Of a stretch of 64,000 nucleotides of DNA, positions 50,017 to 59,022 are shown one piece after another. The stretch's first letter is position 1, and every line of letters begins with the position of its first letter. Made by a program: the position numbers and the translations under genes. The DNA lies in contig OZ245780.1 of NCBI GenBank assembly GCA_965227905.1, positions 2,852,001-2,916,000 on the forward strand, read 5' to 3'. The stretch is from CBDDHT01 sp965227905 (lineage in GTDB: Bacteria; Pseudomonadota; Alphaproteobacteria; Rhizobiales; Methyloligellaceae). Below the pieces are notes generated by a model. The model saw nothing but the letters and a program-made list of their open reading frames with translations, did not search any database and had not been told where the DNA came from.

Positions 50017-50834
50017 TCGGCTGCAGCGCGCTGTAGGACCCATTGGTCAAGATAAGCCTGAAAGCCGTCAGGCGTGCGCGCCATGGCAGCGTATTCGGAA
50101 AGGTGAGGGTGATCCAGATCGTACATGCCGGGAACCCCGAGTGGCCAGGCACCATGAGCGACCTCGGCCACCGCGGTGACATACATGTTCGGGATCGTAC
50201 CAGCCGCCAGAAGCGGATCGTCCAGCAGGCAGTCGTCAACCAACTCTTCGACCGTCACATAGGCCGCCTTCGAGGCGTGGGCCATCAGCATCAACTCGCG
50301 GCGAACGCCGATCCAGACGTTGCCATGCCGGTCTGCCTTCGGTGCATGGAACAGTGTCAAATCCGGCTGAATCGCTTTCAGATGGACAATCGGATCGTCC
50401 TCGGCAAAAGGATTGTTGGCGACTTTCCAATCGTCACGACGTGCCAGAAGATCGGTACCGATCAGCCCCCTCAGAGGCATGAAAGGGATGCCCTTTTCGC
50501 TCGCCTGCAGGCCCGCATGCACCGCGGGACAGGTGGTGTCCCGCATCCGGATTTCGCCCTGCTTGATGGCCGCCGTAAAGCGGGGCGCCAATCCATGTTC
50601 GCCGAAGGTGACCCCGGCAGCTTCGATTTCCGCGACGGCGCCGGCGCCGATCAGAAGGTCTGCTTGAAATCCAAATTGCGGGACGGCCAAAAGGCGAAGA
50701 TCGCTTGCGCCCCGCCTCACGAGAGCACGGATCACAGCCATGCTGCAGGGCGCATATTCTGGGGGCAGGGCGATAAGGGAGCCGTCAGGAATCGCTGTGG
50801 CGATGTCATCGGCCGAAGGCATGATTCTGGTCAT
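50013..50834 (-). CDS. CoA-transferase-fold protein, alpha subunit
   Basis: 273 residues from the ATG at 50834; an ATG at 50822 is also possible, and no clear ribosome-binding site is seen. Class I CoA-transferase alpha fold: DGSLIALPPEYAPCSMAVIRALVRRG, then LRLLAVPQFGFQADLLIGAGAV, FMPLRGLIGTDLLA, and HAPKADRHGNVWIGVRRELMLMAHASK, which is the glutaconate/IpdA-type signature. It forms a heteromer with the overlapping beta subunit. The natural substrate is unknown. The pair is divergent from nrdR, separated by a 272-base gap without another gene. Confidence 0.8.
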   Translation of the reverse strand: MTRIMPSADDIATAIPDGSLIALPPEYAPCSMAVIRALVRRGASDLRLLAVPQFGFQADLLIGAGAVAEIEAAGVTFGEHGLAPRFTAAIKQGEIRMRDTTCPAVHAGLQASEKGIPFMPLRGLIGTDLLARRDDWKVANNPFAEDDPIVHLKAIQPDLTLFHAPKADRHGNVWIGVRRELMLMAHASKAAYVTVEELVDDCLLDDPLLAAGTIPNMYVTAVAEVAHGAWPLGVPGMYDLDHPHLSEYAAMARTPDGFQAYLDQWVLQRAAAE

Positions 50835-51106
50835 GAGAACTATTATCGCTCGCCCTGAGTCCGGGCACAAGTCGTGCGGAAGGGCTTTGGAACCGCTATG
50901 CAATTTCCGACATGGAGATTGGCGACTGGGGCATTGCCGAATCATGGCCGAATGCTGTGACATGTGGTATCCCGCCTGCGTAAGCCCTTTGGGTGGTTAC
51001 CGGTTTGCGAATGGGGCGTGCCTCCTGTTCACGTTTGTTCGACCCGCCAAATTGGCGTGATCATCACTGATGCGTTGAAGGTCTAGGCTGCACGAGGGGG
51101 AGCGAC

Positions 51107-51601
51107 ATGCGGTGCCCATATTGCGGGAGCACCAATACTCAGGTGAAGGACTCACGTCCTTCAGAGGATCATACGGCCATTCGCCGTCGACGCGTCTGCG
51201 CCGATTGCAGCGGTCGTTTCACCACATTCGAACGGGTTCAGCTCCGCGAATTGACGGTCGTCAAGAAGACGGGTCGCCGCGTCCCCTTCGATCGCGACAA
51301 ACTCATGCGTTCGATCCAGATCGCCCTGCGCAAGCGACCCGTGGAGCCAGAGCGGGTCGAGCGGATGGTGAGTGGCATCGTTCGGCGACTTGAGAACATG
51401 GGTGAAAGCGATATTGGCTCTGAAGCCATCGGTCGGCTCGTCATGGAAGGCCTGAAGGCGCTCGACGATGTGGCTTATGTGCGCTTTGCTTCCGTTTACA
51501 AGAATTTCCGCGAAGCACGTGATTTTGAAGCACTCCTTGGCGAGTTGATGGGACCGGAGCAGGCACAAGCAGGATTGGCGCGGCTGGACGATGACGATTA
51601 G
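51107..51601 (+). CDS. nrdR: Transcriptional repressor NrdR
   Basis: 164 residues with GAGGGGGAGCGAC upstream of the ATG. Represses ribonucleotide reductase genes in response to dATP/ATP. N-terminal zinc ribbon: CPYC at 3-6 and CADC at about 31-34. ATP-cone domain from about 49: VVKKTGRRVPFDRDKLMRSI, then RPVEPERVERMVSGIVRRLE and VAYVRFASVYKNFREARDF. It heads the nrdR-ribD-ribE series usual in this class. glyA, which often precedes nrdR, is replaced here by the CoA-transferase-like pair on the other strand. Confidence 0.96.
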   Translation: MRCPYCGSTNTQVKDSRPSEDHTAIRRRRVCADCSGRFTTFERVQLRELTVVKKTGRRVPFDRDKLMRSIQIALRKRPVEPERVERMVSGIVRRLENMGESDIGSEAIGRLVMEGLKALDDVAYVRFASVYKNFREARDFEALLGELMGPEQAQAGLARLDDDD

Positions 51602-51679
51602 GGCGGGTCACAACTAGCAGATCAATCAAGCAACTGCTCGATGGCATGTCAGAAAGATCCGACGGTAGAACTGAGTATC

Positions 51680-52789
51680 ATGTCGACGAACGATGAGCGC
51701 TTCATGGACATCGCATTGGCTTTGGCCAGGCGTGGCCTTGGGCGAACCGCTCCCAATCCAGCAGTCGGAGCCATCGTTGTGAGTCCCGGGCGAACTCCCG
51801 AGGTCGTGGCGCGCGGCTGGACTCAGCCGGGCGGGAGGCCCCATGCGGAAACCGTTGCGCTGGACGCTGCTGGAGACAGAGCGCGCGGGGCGACACTATA
51901 CATCACGCTGGAGCCGTGTTCGCATCATGGCCGCACGCCGCCCTGTACGGATGCGATCATTGCTGCCGGTGTGTCGCGCGTTGTCTATGCCATTGGCGAT
52001 CCAGATCCCCGCGTCAAAGGGCGAGGGATCAAACGGCTCGTGGATGCCGGTATCAGTGTTACCGGGGATTGTCGCTGCACTGAGGCGGATCATATCAACA
52101 GGGGGCACTTTCTCCGGGTTACGGAACAACGACCCTTTGTTCAACTGAAGCTGGCAGTCGGCTCAGATGGATTGCTGGCACCCGGGACTGGGCATCCTGT
52201 CTGGGTCACCGGAGAGGCCGCGCGTGCGCAGGGTCATCTGTTGCGGGCACGGGCTGACGTCATTCTGGTCGGGAGTGGAACCGTAACGGCCGACGATCCC
52301 GATCTGACGTGCCGCCTTCCTGGGATGAAAGACCGTTCTCCGGTCCGCGTTGTGCTCGACAGCAACGCGCTTACACCACCGAAAGCGCGCTTGTTCGAAA
52401 GTCTCGACACGGCACCTGTATGGATTGTGTGTACGGCTGCTGCGTCATCAGAGCGTCGCAAAGCGCTGGAGGAACGCGGTGCGCTTGTCATCGTTGCCGA
52501 TTCCAATGCTTCGGGCGGAATTGATCTCACCAATCTGTTGCGGCAGTTCGCAGATGCGGAGATCACCCGCGTGTTGGTCGAAGGGGGCCCACATGTCGCG
52601 CGCAGTTTTTGGGACGAAGGTTTGGTGGACGAGGCCGTCTTCGCCACCGGAGCACGGCCGACAGGCGAGGGCGGCCTATCCCCCTTTGTGACGGATGGCC
52701 TTGATCTCTTGACGAAATCCGAGCATTTCATGCAGCAGAATGATCGCCAGGTTGGCGCCGATAGGATGGCGGTGTATCGCCGCCGCTAG
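51680..52789 (+). CDS. ribD: Bifunctional riboflavin deaminase/reductase RibD
   Basis: 369 residues from the ATG at 51680; an ATG at 51641 gives an atypical 13-residue extension. Performs the second and third steps of riboflavin synthesis. Deaminase domain (about 1-145): zinc site HAETVAL and EPCSHHGRTPPCTDAI, with the Glu of HAE as proton shuttle. Reductase domain (about 150-365): RPFVQLKLAVGSDG, DVILVGSGTVTADDPDLTCR, RVVLDSNALTPP, and VLVEGGPHVARSF. Only eight bases separate it from ribE. Confidence 0.95.
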   Translation: MSTNDERFMDIALALARRGLGRTAPNPAVGAIVVSPGRTPEVVARGWTQPGGRPHAETVALDAAGDRARGATLYITLEPCSHHGRTPPCTDAIIAAGVSRVVYAIGDPDPRVKGRGIKRLVDAGISVTGDCRCTEADHINRGHFLRVTEQRPFVQLKLAVGSDGLLAPGTGHPVWVTGEAARAQGHLLRARADVILVGSGTVTADDPDLTCRLPGMKDRSPVRVVLDSNALTPPKARLFESLDTAPVWIVCTAAASSERRKALEERGALVIVADSNASGGIDLTNLLRQFADAEITRVLVEGGPHVARSFWDEGLVDEAVFATGARPTGEGGLSPFVTDGLDLLTKSEHFMQQNDRQVGADRMAVYRRR

Positions 52790-52797
52790 CAAAAACC

Positions 52798-53397
52798 ATG
52801 TTTACAGGACTCATTTCCGATATCGGGCGTCTCGATGCCGTCGACGGCGGCACCTTTCGTATCGCCTGCAGCTACGATCCGGCGACAATCGCGCTCGGCG
52901 CATCCGTCGCCTGCGATGGCTGTTGTCTGACCGTGACGGCATGTCATGAGGGGCAGGGCGGTTCGGGATCTGTATTCACCGTCGACGTCTCGAATGAAAC
53001 ACTCTCACTGACGACGCTCGGCTCCTGGACCCCTGGCAGGCGTATCAATCTCGAGCGCGCTTTGACCCTGAAGGATGAGCTTGGCGGGCATATCGTGACG
53101 GGACATGTCGATGCGGTTGCCGCGATCGTCGGACGGGAGGCTGACGGAGACTCGATCCGTTTCACGATCGAAGTGCCTGACAATCTCAAGCGCTTCATCG
53201 CCCGCAAAGGTTCCGTCGCTCTCGACGGGATCTCATTGACGGTCAACGCAGTCGAGGATGACCGGTTTGGCGTCAATCTGATACCCCATACGCTTGCCGA
53301 GACGAGTTGGGGTGATAAGTCGATCGGCGACAGGATTAATCTAGAAGTGGACCTCCTCGCCCGCTATGTGGCAAGGATCGGCGACGTCGAAGCGTAG
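52798..53397 (+). CDS. ribE: Riboflavin synthase, alpha subunit
   Basis: 199 residues. Dismutates 6,7-dimethyl-8-ribityllumazine to riboflavin. Two tandem lumazine-binding barrels: MFTGLISDIGRLD with the conserved MFTG start, SVACDGCCLTVT and FTVDVSNETLSLT in the first; GHIVTGHVDAVAAI, and GSVALDGISLTVNAVEDD, INLIPHTLAETSW-like in the second. The C-terminal helix is NLEVDLLARYVARI. Position between ribD and ribB is standard. Confidence 0.95.
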   Translation: MFTGLISDIGRLDAVDGGTFRIACSYDPATIALGASVACDGCCLTVTACHEGQGGSGSVFTVDVSNETLSLTTLGSWTPGRRINLERALTLKDELGGHIVTGHVDAVAAIVGREADGDSIRFTIEVPDNLKRFIARKGSVALDGISLTVNAVEDDRFGVNLIPHTLAETSWGDKSIGDRINLEVDLLARYVARIGDVEA

Positions 53398-53406
53398 GAG
53401 CAAACC

Positions 53407-54549
53407 GTGAGCGTCGTGGACCAGGAGACTATCTCGGAATTCCTATCGCCCGTTGAGGACGTATTGGACGACGCGCGCAATGGGCGCATGTTCATTCTCG
53501 TCGACGCGGAAGATCGCGAGAACGAGGGCGATCTGATCATCCCGGCGCAAATGGCAACACCGGACGCCATCAACTTCATGGCTAAGTATGGCCGGGGTCT
53601 GATCTGTCTCGCATTGACCAAGGAACGGGCCAATGCACTCAATCTCGATCTCATGACGCGGCACAATGAAGCACGTCACCAGACGGCTTTCACCGTATCG
53701 ATCGAGGCGCGCGAGGGTATTACGACGGGTATTTCGGCCCACGACCGCGCCCGAACAATAGCTGTCGCGATCGATCCGACGAAGAGTGAAAAAGATATTG
53801 CCAGCCCAGGCCATGTCTTTCCGCTGATCGCACGCGAAGGCGGTGTCCTGATGCGCGCCGGGCACACGGAAGCGGTCACAGACGTCGCACGGCTTGCAGG
53901 CCTCTACCCGGCGGGAGTCATCTGTGAGATCATGAATGACGATGGCACCATGGCGCGCATGCCGGACCTCGTTGCCTTTGCGAAGACGCATGGTCTCAAA
54001 GTCGCGACGATTGCCGATCTCATCGCCTACCGGCGCAAGCATGACAGTATCGTGCGGCTGGTGCGGGAGACCCAGGTCGAGAGCCCCTATGGTGGCACTT
54101 TCGAGCTCAGGGTTTACAGAACCAATGTTGAGCCTGTCGAAGAGCATATCGCGCTGATCAAGGGCGATCTGTCGCAAGGTGGGCCTGTCCCAGTGCGAGT
54201 GCACGCTTCGAGTGTGTTGTCTGATGTTCTGGCGATTGGTGCTGACGAGAGCCGAACAACGCTCGTCCAGAAGGCAATGGAGGCCATTGCCGAGGAAGGA
54301 CGCGGCGTGGTTGTTGTAATCCGTGACGTCTGGCCGATGGGTGTGACCGATCGGCTTGGTCCCGATGCGTCTGACAGCGAGGAAGCGGAACCGGAAGCCA
54401 AACGTATTCTTGAGGTCGGTATTGGCTCGCAGATCCTGCACGATCTTGGAGTTCGCGAAATGGTCTTGTTGTCGAATTCGCCAATGCCGAAGGTGATCGG
54501 CATCGAAGGCTATGGTCTGACAATCGTCGGCCATCGCCGATTGGATTAG
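53407..54549 (+). CDS. ribB: 3,4-Dihydroxy-2-butanone-4-phosphate synthase with degenerate RibA half
   Basis: 380 residues from the GTG at 53407 (AGGAG overlapping the end of ribE). The RibB half (about 1-210) is complete: LVDAEDRENEGDLIIPAQ with acidic metal ligands, RHNEARHQTAFTVS, GHVFPLIAREGGVLMRAGHTEA, and EIMNDDGTMARMPDL. The RibA half (about 215-375) keeps the fold (VRVHASSVLSDVL, GIGSQILHDLGVREMVLLSNSP) but lacks the three zinc cysteines: SECLTGD is SSVLSDV and RCDCG is missing. GTP cyclohydrolase II activity is not expected; such RibBX proteins are known from Rhizobiales. Confidence 0.9.
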   Translation: MSVVDQETISEFLSPVEDVLDDARNGRMFILVDAEDRENEGDLIIPAQMATPDAINFMAKYGRGLICLALTKERANALNLDLMTRHNEARHQTAFTVSIEAREGITTGISAHDRARTIAVAIDPTKSEKDIASPGHVFPLIAREGGVLMRAGHTEAVTDVARLAGLYPAGVICEIMNDDGTMARMPDLVAFAKTHGLKVATIADLIAYRRKHDSIVRLVRETQVESPYGGTFELRVYRTNVEPVEEHIALIKGDLSQGGPVPVRVHASSVLSDVLAIGADESRTTLVQKAMEAIAEEGRGVVVVIRDVWPMGVTDRLGPDASDSEEAEPEAKRILEVGIGSQILHDLGVREMVLLSNSPMPKVIGIEGYGLTIVGHRRLD

Positions 54550-54554
54550 GAAAC

Positions 54555-55037
54555 ATGGACGACGAAATCCGATCCGTACTCATAATCGAGTCGCCATACT
54601 ATGAGGATATCTCGGAAGCCCTCATGGAAGGTGCACTCACGGAGCTCGAGTCTCACGGAGTCTTTCATGAGCGGATTGCCGTGCCGGGTGCACTCGAAAT
54701 CCCTGTTGCCTTAGGGTTGGCCTTCAGGAACGGGCTTTTTGGCACGGATGCAAAACACCAGGGGTGCATTGCGCTCGGATGTGTCATTCGCGGTGAGACC
54801 TCTCACTATGACATCGTCGCCAACGAGTCGGCGCGAGGTCTCATGACGCTGGCGACGGAAGGCGGCATTCCGGTGGGGAATGGTATTCTGACGGTCGATA
54901 CCCACGAGCAGGCCAAAGTCCGTGCAGCGCCTGACGGCAAGAACAAAGGCGGCGATGCGGCGCGGGCTTGTCTCGCGCTGATGGAACTCAGCGAGTCGTT
55001 CGATGACATCGGACAAAGTTGGTTGCGGGAGTCGTGA
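54555..55037 (+). CDS. ribH: 6,7-Dimethyl-8-ribityllumazine synthase
   Basis: 160 residues. Condenses 5-amino-6-ribitylamino-uracil with the RibB product. ESPYYEDISEALMEGAL near 12-28, the phosphate-binding VPGALEIPVAL, GCVIRGETSHYDIVANES with the catalytic His, and TEGGIPVGNGILTVDTHEQA all match the lumazine synthase family. The C terminus GGDAARACLALMEL is complete. GTGA overlap with nusB shows coupling. Confidence 0.95.
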   Translation: MDDEIRSVLIIESPYYEDISEALMEGALTELESHGVFHERIAVPGALEIPVALGLAFRNGLFGTDAKHQGCIALGCVIRGETSHYDIVANESARGLMTLATEGGIPVGNGILTVDTHEQAKVRAAPDGKNKGGDAARACLALMELSESFDDIGQSWLRES

Positions 55038-55525
55038 GCGGTCCGGCCCAAACCTCTCGTCGTGCAGCGCCATTGAGTGCCGCGCGGTTGGCCGCGGTCC
55101 AGGCTCTCTACCAGATGGACATGGTGGGGACGGATTCCGAGCGGGTCATAATGGAATTCGTCGAGCATAGGCTTGGCGACGATGTCGAAGATGCCGAGTT
55201 TCACCGGGCCGATCCTGCATTCTTCCGACAGTTGGTCGAAGGTGTAGTTGCCGGACAATCGCGGATCGACCCTCTCTTGAACGATTGCCTCAGCGAGGGA
55301 TGGAGACTGGCGCGGATCGACAGCATCTTGCGCGCGACGTTGCGGGCGGCGGCCTTCGAAATGCTGGAGCGAAGCGAAGTTCCAGCCCGTGTGGTCATCA
55401 CCGAATATGTCGATGTCGCGCACGCTTTTCTGGATGGCGACGACCCGAAGGTCGTCAACGGCATTCTCGACCGGTTGGCCCGAATGCTTCGGCAGGGGGA
55501 GCTAGGCGAGGCGGCAAGTGCCTAA
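55034..55525 (+). CDS. nusB: Transcription antitermination factor NusB
   Basis: 163 residues from the GTG at 55034, overlapping ribH (GTGA). All-helical RNA-binding protein that with NusE/S10 supports rRNA antitermination: RLAAVQALYQMDMVG near 24, LAGVVAGQSRIDPLLN-like in the middle, and WRLARIDSILRATLRAAAFEML and VVITEYVDVAHAFLDGDDPKVVNGILD at the end. The family's conserved KVVNGILDR is complete. The rib-nusB order is standard in bacteria. Confidence 0.94.
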   Translation: MSGPAQTSRRAAPLSAARLAAVQALYQMDMVGTDSERVIMEFVEHRLGDDVEDAEFHRADPAFFRQLVEGVVAGQSRIDPLLNDCLSEGWRLARIDSILRATLRAAAFEMLERSEVPARVVITEYVDVAHAFLDGDDPKVVNGILDRLARMLRQGELGEAASA

Positions 55526-56537
55526 GAGCGGCACGCCAGGCGAGTTCGAGATCATTGCGCGCTATCTGGCGCCTCTGGCAGACAATACGGCCGGCGCATG
55601 TGGGTTGTTGGATGATGCAGCATTTCTCGAGACGACCGATCCCGGCGCTCTCGTCCTCACCATGGATACTCTGGTGGCTGGGGTTCACTTCCGCGTTGAA
55701 GACCGCCCTGATCAGATAGCGCACAAGGCCCTTGCGGTGAACATATCCGATCTGGCAGCCAAAGGGGCTGAGCCGTTGGTTTATCTGCTGTCCCTTGCAC
55801 TGCCGGCAGCGCCCGATGAAGCATGGTTGGAAACATTCGCGTCTGGACTGAGAACAGCGCAGGAGACGTTCGGTTGCCAGTTGGCGGGAGGCGATACCGT
55901 TTCCACAACCGGTCCATTGACCTTGACCGTCACGGCAATTGGGCGAGCAGGGGCGGGAGGTATGGTTCTGCGAAGTGGTGCTGCCATCGGTCAGAGTGTT
56001 TATGTGACAGGCACAATTGGCGACGCGGTACTCGGACTGAAACTGCTTGTCGATGGATCGCTCGCTGATCGACTCGCGCTCGAATCATCTGATGCAGCTC
56101 ATCTGAAATCGCGATATTGGATTCCGCAACCGCGATTGGCGGCGATACCAATTCTGCAAGCGTTCGCATCGGCGGCGATGGATATCTCAGACGGCCTCTT
56201 CGGCGATTTGGCCAAGCTTTGTAGTGCATCGCATGTCGGTGCCGCCATTGACGGCAACGCTGTACCTCTGTCGGCTGCCGCTGCCAAGGCTCTGACCATT
56301 GAGCCCGGTCTTCTGGCAACGCTGCTGACTGGCGGCGACGATTACGAGATTCTGGCAACGGTCTCAAACGAGAAATGTGGGCAATTCGAGCATAAATGTC
56401 GCTCAGCCGGCTTGCGTGTGACGAAGATTGGCCAGGTCGTCGAAATGGAAGCCGGTGTCTTCATCAAGGGAGATGATGGTCAACCGTTGAACTTTTCCGA
56501 ATCCAGCTTCGACCATTTTGGTCACCGTCAGTCGTGA
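55518..56537 (+). CDS. thiL: Thiamine-monophosphate kinase
   Basis: 339 residues from a GTG at 55518, overlapping nusB by 8 bases. Phosphorylates thiamine monophosphate to the active diphosphate. PurM-type fold: FEIIARYLAPL, LLDDAAFLE, TMDTLVAGVHF, HKALAVNISDLAAKGAEPLVYLLSLALP (cut here as separate blocks), LAGGDTVST, and MDISDGLFGDLAKLC, with the acidic ATP/Mg residues. Good agreement with the family length. The GTP riboflavin genes and this kinase form a vitamin operon with hppA behind. Confidence 0.94.
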   Translation: MPKSGTPGEFEIIARYLAPLADNTAGACGLLDDAAFLETTDPGALVLTMDTLVAGVHFRVEDRPDQIAHKALAVNISDLAAKGAEPLVYLLSLALPAAPDEAWLETFASGLRTAQETFGCQLAGGDTVSTTGPLTLTVTAIGRAGAGGMVLRSGAAIGQSVYVTGTIGDAVLGLKLLVDGSLADRLALESSDAAHLKSRYWIPQPRLAAIPILQAFASAAMDISDGLFGDLAKLCSASHVGAAIDGNAVPLSAAAAKALTIEPGLLATLLTGGDDYEILATVSNEKCGQFEHKCRSAGLRVTKIGQVVEMEAGVFIKGDDGQPLNFSESSFDHFGHRQS

Positions 56538-56746
56538 GTGCGGCGCATCAACCCTGTTGCAAACTTTTCGGGGCGTTCCGACCAAAGTCTTGACGGGGTT
56601 TGTTGCGTTGCAGCGAGGATTTTGGCATGGTCCGCGCGACTTTGGCCACAGTGGGGCACTTCGGTGATTCCGGGGGGCATATTGCCCAAGTCTCCGTCTG
56701 TCCCGATCATCCGGCCGTTCGACGATTCCGAACAGGACGAAAACTC

Positions 56747-58864
56747 ATGAACACGCTACTTTATGTCATCATCGCATGCGGTGCGCTTTCCATCGTCTAT
56801 GGCGCCTGGGCAATTCGCTCGGTCCTGGCTGCAGATGCCGGTAACGATCGCATGCAAGAGATCGCCAGCGCGATCCAGGAAGGCGCGACTGCCTATTTGA
56901 CGCGTCAATACTCAACCATTGCCGCCGTTGGCATCGTGATCTTCGGCATCGTCTGGTATCTGCTGGGGGCGCCCGTTGCCATTGGCTACCTCATCGGTGC
57001 GGTTCTCTCAGGCGTTGCTGGTTTTATCGGCATGCTTGTCTCGGTTCGCGCGAACGTTCGCACGACCCAGGCCGCGAGCAACAGTCTCGCCGCAGGCCTC
57101 GAAATTGCCTTTCGCTCAGGCGCAGTCACCGGCATGCTCGTTGCCGGTCTGGCCCTTCTGTCGGTCGCCGTCTACTACACATATCTGACTGTTTACGGTG
57201 GTTTCGCACCGACGGATCGGACTGTGATCGATGCCATGGTTGCCCTGGGCTTCGGTGCCTCGCTCATCTCGATCTTTGCCCGTCTCGGCGGCGGTATTTT
57301 TACTAAAGGCGCCGATGTCGGCGGCGATTTGGTCGGCAAGGTTGAAGCGGGTATCCCGGAAGACGATCCACGCAACCCAGCAACGATTGCCGACAATGTG
57401 GGAGATAATGTCGGTGACTGTGCCGGTATGGCTGCCGACCTGTTCGAGACCTACGCGGTCACGATCGTAGCGACCATGGTTCTGGCCTCGATCTTTTTCA
57501 CCGGAACCGAGCAGGTTGAAGCCTTGATGGTCTATCCATTGGCGATCTGCGGCGTCTGCGTCGTTACTTCGATCATCGGTACGTTTTTCGTGAAGCTCGG
57601 AGCCTCCCAGTCGATCATGGGCGCCCTGTACAAAGGCTTCATCGCGGCCGGGGTGCTGTCACTCGCTGCCGTTCTCGGTGTGACATACTACGTGCTTGGT
57701 CTGGACGTGACCTTCACCGTACGTGATCTGTCTTTCACCGGCATGGACCTGTTCTGGTGCGCGGTGGCTGGTCTCGTCGTTACTACGCTGATCATCGTGA
57801 TCACCGAGTACTACACCGGGACCAATTATCGGCCCGTGCAGAGCATTGCCAGCTCATCGCAGACAGGACATGGCACCAACGTCATTCAGGGCCTTGCGAT
57901 ATCGTTAGAAGCAACTGCTCTGCCAGCTCTGGTCATCATTGTCGGTATTGTTGTGACGTTTGAACTGGCGGGCCTGTTTGGCATCGCCATTGCGGTTACA
58001 ACGATGCTGGCGCTGGCCGGTGTTGTTGTCGCGCTCGATGCATTCGGTCCGGTGACGGACAATGCCGGCGGTATTGCCGAGATGGCCGAGTTGCCGGATG
58101 ACGTGCGCAACACGACGGACGCATTGGACGCGGTGGGCAATACGACCAAGGCTGTCACCAAGGGCTATGCGATCGGTTCCGCCGGTCTTGGCGCACTGGT
58201 GCTGTTCGCGGCCTATACGGAAGATCTCAACTTCTTCATCGCCAATGCAGACAAGTTCCCATACTTCGCCGACATCAAGTTGGACTTCTCCCTGTCCAAT
58301 CCCTATGTCGTCGTCGGCCTGTTCCTGGGCGGATTGCTGCCCTATCTGTTCGGTGCCATGGGCATGACGGCGGTTGGGCGTGCAGGCGGCAAGGTCGTCG
58401 AAGAGGTTCGCCGGCAGTTCAAGGAAAAACCAGGGATCATGGAAGGCAAGGACAAGCCGGACTATGGTGCTGCCGTGGACATGCTGACCAAGGCTGCAAT
58501 CAAGGAAATGATCGTTCCGTCCATGCTGCCGGTTCTCTCGCCGATCGTCTGCTACTTCGTTGTTGAAGCCGTAGCCGGTAAGTCTGCGGCATTCTCGGCC
58601 GTTGGCGCCATGCTCCTTGGTGTGATCGTCACAGGACTCTTCGTGGCCATCTCCATGACTGCCGGTGGCGGTGCATGGGACAACGCCAAGAAATATATCG
58701 AAGACGGCAATTTCGGCGGCAAGGGCTCCGAAGCCCATATGGCTGCTGTGACAGGTGACACGGTTGGCGATCCCTACAAAGATACTGCGGGTCCGGCCGT
58801 CAATCCGATGATCAAGATTACCAACATCGTTGCGCTGCTGCTACTTGCGGTGCTTGCGCACTGA
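56747..58864 (+). CDS. hppA: Membrane-bound proton-pumping pyrophosphatase, K+-independent
   Basis: 705 residues from the ATG at 56747 (AGGA upstream); an open frame reaches 56600 but the family starts with a membrane helix. Hydrolyses PPi and pumps protons. About 16 transmembrane helices. Catalytic segment DVGGDLVGKVEAGIPEDDP, then NPATIADNVGDNVGDCAGMAAD; second Asp-rich site GPVTDNAGGIAEMAEL and the C-terminal GDTVGDPYKDTAGPAVNPM. The motif GNTTKA has Lys where K+-dependent enzymes have Ala, so it should not need potassium. It is followed by a strong terminator. Confidence 0.96.
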   Translation: MNTLLYVIIACGALSIVYGAWAIRSVLAADAGNDRMQEIASAIQEGATAYLTRQYSTIAAVGIVIFGIVWYLLGAPVAIGYLIGAVLSGVAGFIGMLVSVRANVRTTQAASNSLAAGLEIAFRSGAVTGMLVAGLALLSVAVYYTYLTVYGGFAPTDRTVIDAMVALGFGASLISIFARLGGGIFTKGADVGGDLVGKVEAGIPEDDPRNPATIADNVGDNVGDCAGMAADLFETYAVTIVATMVLASIFFTGTEQVEALMVYPLAICGVCVVTSIIGTFFVKLGASQSIMGALYKGFIAAGVLSLAAVLGVTYYVLGLDVTFTVRDLSFTGMDLFWCAVAGLVVTTLIIVITEYYTGTNYRPVQSIASSSQTGHGTNVIQGLAISLEATALPALVIIVGIVVTFELAGLFGIAIAVTTMLALAGVVVALDAFGPVTDNAGGIAEMAELPDDVRNTTDALDAVGNTTKAVTKGYAIGSAGLGALVLFAAYTEDLNFFIANADKFPYFADIKLDFSLSNPYVVVGLFLGGLLPYLFGAMGMTAVGRAGGKVVEEVRRQFKEKPGIMEGKDKPDYGAAVDMLTKAAIKEMIVPSMLPVLSPIVCYFVVEAVAGKSAAFSAVGAMLLGVIVTGLFVAISMTAGGGAWDNAKKYIEDGNFGGKGSEAHMAAVTGDTVGDPYKDTAGPAVNPMIKITNIVALLLLAVLAH

Positions 58865-58883
58865 TAGATATCGCCATTGAGGT

Positions 58884-58915
58884 AACGGCCGGCAGGTGAG
58901 GACCTGCCGGCCGTT
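58884..58915 (+). terminator. Factor-independent terminator after hppA
   Basis: A 14-bp stem AACGGCCGGCAGGT (58884-58897) with ACCTGCCGGCCGTT (58902-58915), a 4-base GAGG loop, followed by TCTGTTTG. It ends the nrdR-rib-nusB-thiL-hppA transcript. On the minus strand no T-tract follows. Confidence 0.85.
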
Positions 58916-59022
58916 TCTGTTTGTGACAATGCAAAGCGTACGGGCCGGCGCCCGATACCGTCCGCACAGCGGGCATGTACGAGGGTGAACCGATGAAGTC
59001 GATTCAATCGGAGCCGAATAGG

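Noticed and set aside
51602..51679. FMN riboswitch before the riboflavin genes
   Set aside because: The gap is 78 bases, too short for an RFN element, and no consensus is visible.
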